Assembly (NCBI GenBank): GCA_048296855.1
Contig: CP182631.1
Reading direction: 5' to 3' (one strand)
DNA length: 64,000 nt
Origin: Pseudocolwellia sp048296855
Lineage (GTDB): Bacteria; Pseudomonadota; Gammaproteobacteria; Enterobacterales; Alteromonadaceae
The position numbers and the translations under genes are program-made. The notes under the pieces were generated by a model. The model saw only the letters and a program-made list of their open reading frames with translations, was not told the origin of the DNA and searched no databases. Position 1 is the stretch's first letter; the number at the start of each line of letters is the position of its first letter. Below, in pieces: positions 62,501 through 64,000 of the stretch.

Positions 62501-62593
62501 CAAGTCATTGCAAAGGACTAAAAACAGCTGGCCGTTGCTCGTGCCTCGCCATTTTGGCCAACAATTTTTAGCCTCTGAATGAGGCGTTATATG
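62495..62593 (+). other. attC44 (type B)
   Basis: Arms as attC4 with CATTGCAAAGG / CCTCTGAATGAGG; the 5' box ACATAAC contains the C44 stop codon. Confidence 0.93.
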
Positions 62594-62834
62594 CACTCAA
62601 ATAGTATGGTGGGTTTAGCTAAAAATATTGTGATCAAACGTATTTTTTAAGCGCTGCTACGGGTTTCGCTATTATAGTTTTCAATAGTCACTAATAAGCT
62701 TTGTTGTTTTTATTACTGCGTAATGTAACAAAGCTATTATTTCGTTCTGGCATTTGTGGGTAGCTCAATTTATAGTGCATTTATTACTACCGTCTTTTAC
62801 TTTAAACTTCAGTCATTAAGTTTAAATTTATCAG
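62594..62834 (+). repeat. C45: ORF-poor repeat cassette (H, GTT hairpin)
   Basis: A one-base loss after AAACGTA breaks the H frame at codon 19. Confidence 0.86.
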
Positions 62835-62932
62835 GCATATAACAAGCAATTCAACGGGACTTTTACAGCTGGCTGTGCTCGTTCCTCGCAATTATAGCCA
62901 GCGATAAAAGCCCATTAATTGGGCGTTATATG
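62835..62932 (+). other. attC45 (type A)
   Basis: Standard type A with GCCAGCGA. Confidence 0.95.
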
Positions 62933-63175
62933 CACTCAAATAGTATTGTTTGTTTAGCTAAAAATATTGTTATCAATCTTACTTTTTTATGTGCTGCTGC
63001 GGGTTTCGCTATTATCGTTTTTCAATAGCCACTAATAAGCTTTGTTGTTTTTATTACTGCGTAATGTAACAAAGCTATTATTTCGTTCTAGCATTTGTGG
63101 GTAGCTCAATTTATAGTGTGGCTATTACTACCGTCTTTTACTTCTAACTTTTGTATTTATGTTTAGATTTATCAG
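62933..63175 (+). repeat. C46: ORF-poor repeat cassette (H, GTT hairpin)
   Basis: H frame open with changes (MHSNSIVCLAKNIVINLTF). Inner loop TGC. Confidence 0.86.
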
Positions 63176-63273
63176 GCATATAACAAGCAATTCAACGGGA
63201 CTTTTACAGCTGGCTGTGCTCGTTCCTCGCAAATTTAGCCAGCAATAAAAGCCCATTAATTGGGCGTTAGCCT
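63176..63273 (+). other. attC46 (type A)
   Basis: Standard type A, 3' box GTTAGCC. Confidence 0.95.
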
Positions 63274-63286
63274 TACAAGGATAGTC

Positions 63287-63829
63287 ATGAGAAAAATTTT
63301 ACCTTTTATATTATTGTTCATTTCTTTTAGTGGAATTGCTAGTGACGACTTTCATTGGAAATTAGCTAATGGTGATCAAGCGCCCGAAACTGAAAATCAA
63401 AAAAGTGTAAAAGGATTTGGTGGTTGGCTATTAGTAACGCCTGATAAAGATTGGGAAGAAAAATGGATGACTCCAAGCGAAAATGTGCCTTACTTTAACG
63501 AAGCCAAGGACGTAAAGTTGGGTCAAGAACTCACTATTCTTCCTTTCTTTGCTAACCCAAAGTTAGATAATGCACGCAATTTTAATATTTTGTGTGATAT
63601 TAAAGTTGAAAAGCCTGACGGAACATTTTCAATTAATGAGTTAAATGTCCCTTGTGCACAAGGGACATTAGAAGTAGATCCAATGTCTATATTTTTAACT
63701 CAAACAGTTATTAAATACATTGGCGAAAATGGAGACCCTTTTGGGCAATGGACAGTTTACTTTGAGATTAAAGATTTGATCAGAGGCGTTTCAGTTCCTT
63801 TAAAAACATCTTTTAACTTGGTGAAATAG
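63287..63829 (+). CDS. C47: exported protein of unknown function
   Basis: ATG 63287 follows AAGG at 63277-63280; the longer frame starts inside attC46. The 180-residue protein has a signal peptide (MRKILPFILLFISFSGIAS) and a beta-rich mature domain with FGGWLLVTPDKDWEEKW and FGQWTVYFEIKDLIRGVSVPLK, resembling periplasmic Ig-like domains. A related protein type occurs in other cassette arrays (memory only). Confidence 0.7.
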   Translation: MRKILPFILLFISFSGIASDDFHWKLANGDQAPETENQKSVKGFGGWLLVTPDKDWEEKWMTPSENVPYFNEAKDVKLGQELTILPFFANPKLDNARNFNILCDIKVEKPDGTFSINELNVPCAQGTLEVDPMSIFLTQTVIKYIGENGDPFGQWTVYFEIKDLIRGVSVPLKTSFNLVK

Positions 63830-63832
63830 TAA

Positions 63833-63931
63833 GGCTAACAAGCTGTTCAAGCGGGACAAATTACAGTTGGCTGTTTCGCTCCGCTCACATTATAGCCAAC
63901 TACAATTTGCCCCTTAACAGGGCGTTATACG
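63833..63931 (+). other. attC47 (type F)
   Basis: CTGTTCAAGCGGG / CCCCTTAACAGGG arms; 5' box GGCTAAC, 3' box GTTATAC. Confidence 0.93.
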
Positions 63932-63945
63932 TACAGGGAATATCG

Positions 63946-64000
63946 GTGTTTAATAAAGATTACAATGTAATTAATCAGCTTGAAATCGAAAGTATAGGGC
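63946..64000 (+). CDS. C48: cassette gene, 5' end only (partial)
   Basis: GTG 63946 lies 5 bases after CAGGGAA and the frame is open to the window edge (MFNKDYNVINQLEIESIG). Position and leader match the other cassette genes; the product cannot be judged. Confidence 0.5.
   Translation, partial: MFNKDYNVINQLEIESIG

Larger units (their letters stand above)
41546..64000 (+). mobile_element. Chromosomal integron cassette array (48 cassettes, no integrase in window)
   Basis: Forty-seven attC sites of mostly 97-103 bp alternate with short cassettes whose genes all lie on +. Each attC runs from a 5' box (RYYYAAC, usually ATATAAC followed by AAG) to a 3' GTTRRRY box (usually GTTATAT) with two pairing inner arms. 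Type A arms: ATTCAACGGG/CCCATTAAT. Type B: CATTGCAAAGG/CCTCTGAATG. Type C: AAAAGGAC with GCCTCTTA. Type D: TTAACAGG/CCTGTTA. Type E: TTGCTTAAACGG/CCGCTTAGCAA. Type F: CTGTTCAAGCGGG/CCCCTTAACAG. The left edge is taken at a lone GTTATGT (41546-41552). No attI or intI is recognisable at that edge, and the array continues past the right edge. Confidence 0.95.

Noticed and set aside
41894..63931. CRISPR array
   Set aside because: Repeats are about 100 bp with attC boxes and pairing arms, and spacers are 205 to more than 1700 bp and often coding; this is an integron array.

Overview
The window looks like a chromosomal segment of a marine gammaproteobacterium of the Alteromonadales, most likely Colwelliaceae (Colwellia or Thalassotalea type). 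The reasons are the low GC content, close matches to E. coli housekeeping genes (mltD-gloB, lysC, sseA, ydiJ, ydjA, elyC), several families common in Shewanella and Colwellia (DUF2959, DUF3334-like, DUF3570/DUF4266, GlyGly-CTERM), and above all a large cassette array of chromosomal-integron type. Family names come from recognising motifs by eye; no database search was run.

Positions 1-12981 hold one long + strand operon. It encodes outer membrane beta-barrels, a TlpA-type thioredoxin, the DUF4266/DUF3570 pair, periplasmic TPR proteins and lipoproteins, an ExbB/TolQ/MotA proton channel subunit, two ExbD proteins, and a TonB/AgmX-like energy transducer. It reads as a proton-motive-force-driven trans-envelope machine of unknown job. 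Directly downstream (13034-13303, minus strand) is a decayed C-terminal fragment of an integron integrase (IntI), not an ordinary intergenic gap.

Positions 13.3-41.5 kb are conventional chromosome: mltD, gloB, a methyltransferase, a Nif3-like protein, a short inverted-repeat element, elyC, lysC under a lysine riboswitch with an overlapping 20-codon upstream ORF, a low-molecular-weight phosphatase, sseA, a DAHP synthase, ydiJ, an M6 metalloprotease with PKD and GlyGly-CTERM domains, an EAL-HDOD protein, a VOC protein, DUF2959 and DUF3334-like proteins, a block of roughly 250 bp tandem repeats, a diguanylate cyclase, an ABC-2 transporter pair and ydjA.

From about 41.5 kb to the right edge the DNA is an integron cassette array of 48 cassettes (C1 to C48, the last cut by the window) separated by 47 attC sites. 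In this annotation attCn closes cassette Cn. All cassette genes lie on the + strand, so attI and intI would be expected at the left end near 41.5 kb, but neither is visible there: within this window the array lacks an integrase. Half of the cassettes (24) are near-copies of one ORF-poor element of about 240 bp whose central hairpin is preserved by compensatory changes. Two more cassettes are divergent relatives of it.

Other cassettes carry small secreted, membrane or soluble proteins; a reverse transcriptase with a terminated structured RNA just upstream (56.7-58.4 kb), a likely phage-defence unit; a cassette with a chain of five hairpins before a 38-residue hydrophobic peptide (54.4-54.8 kb); a cassette dominated by a perfect 22-bp hairpin (45.3-45.6 kb); and two two-gene cassettes. 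The attC sites of the RT cassette and of one two-gene cassette differ from the resident type, suggesting outside origin.
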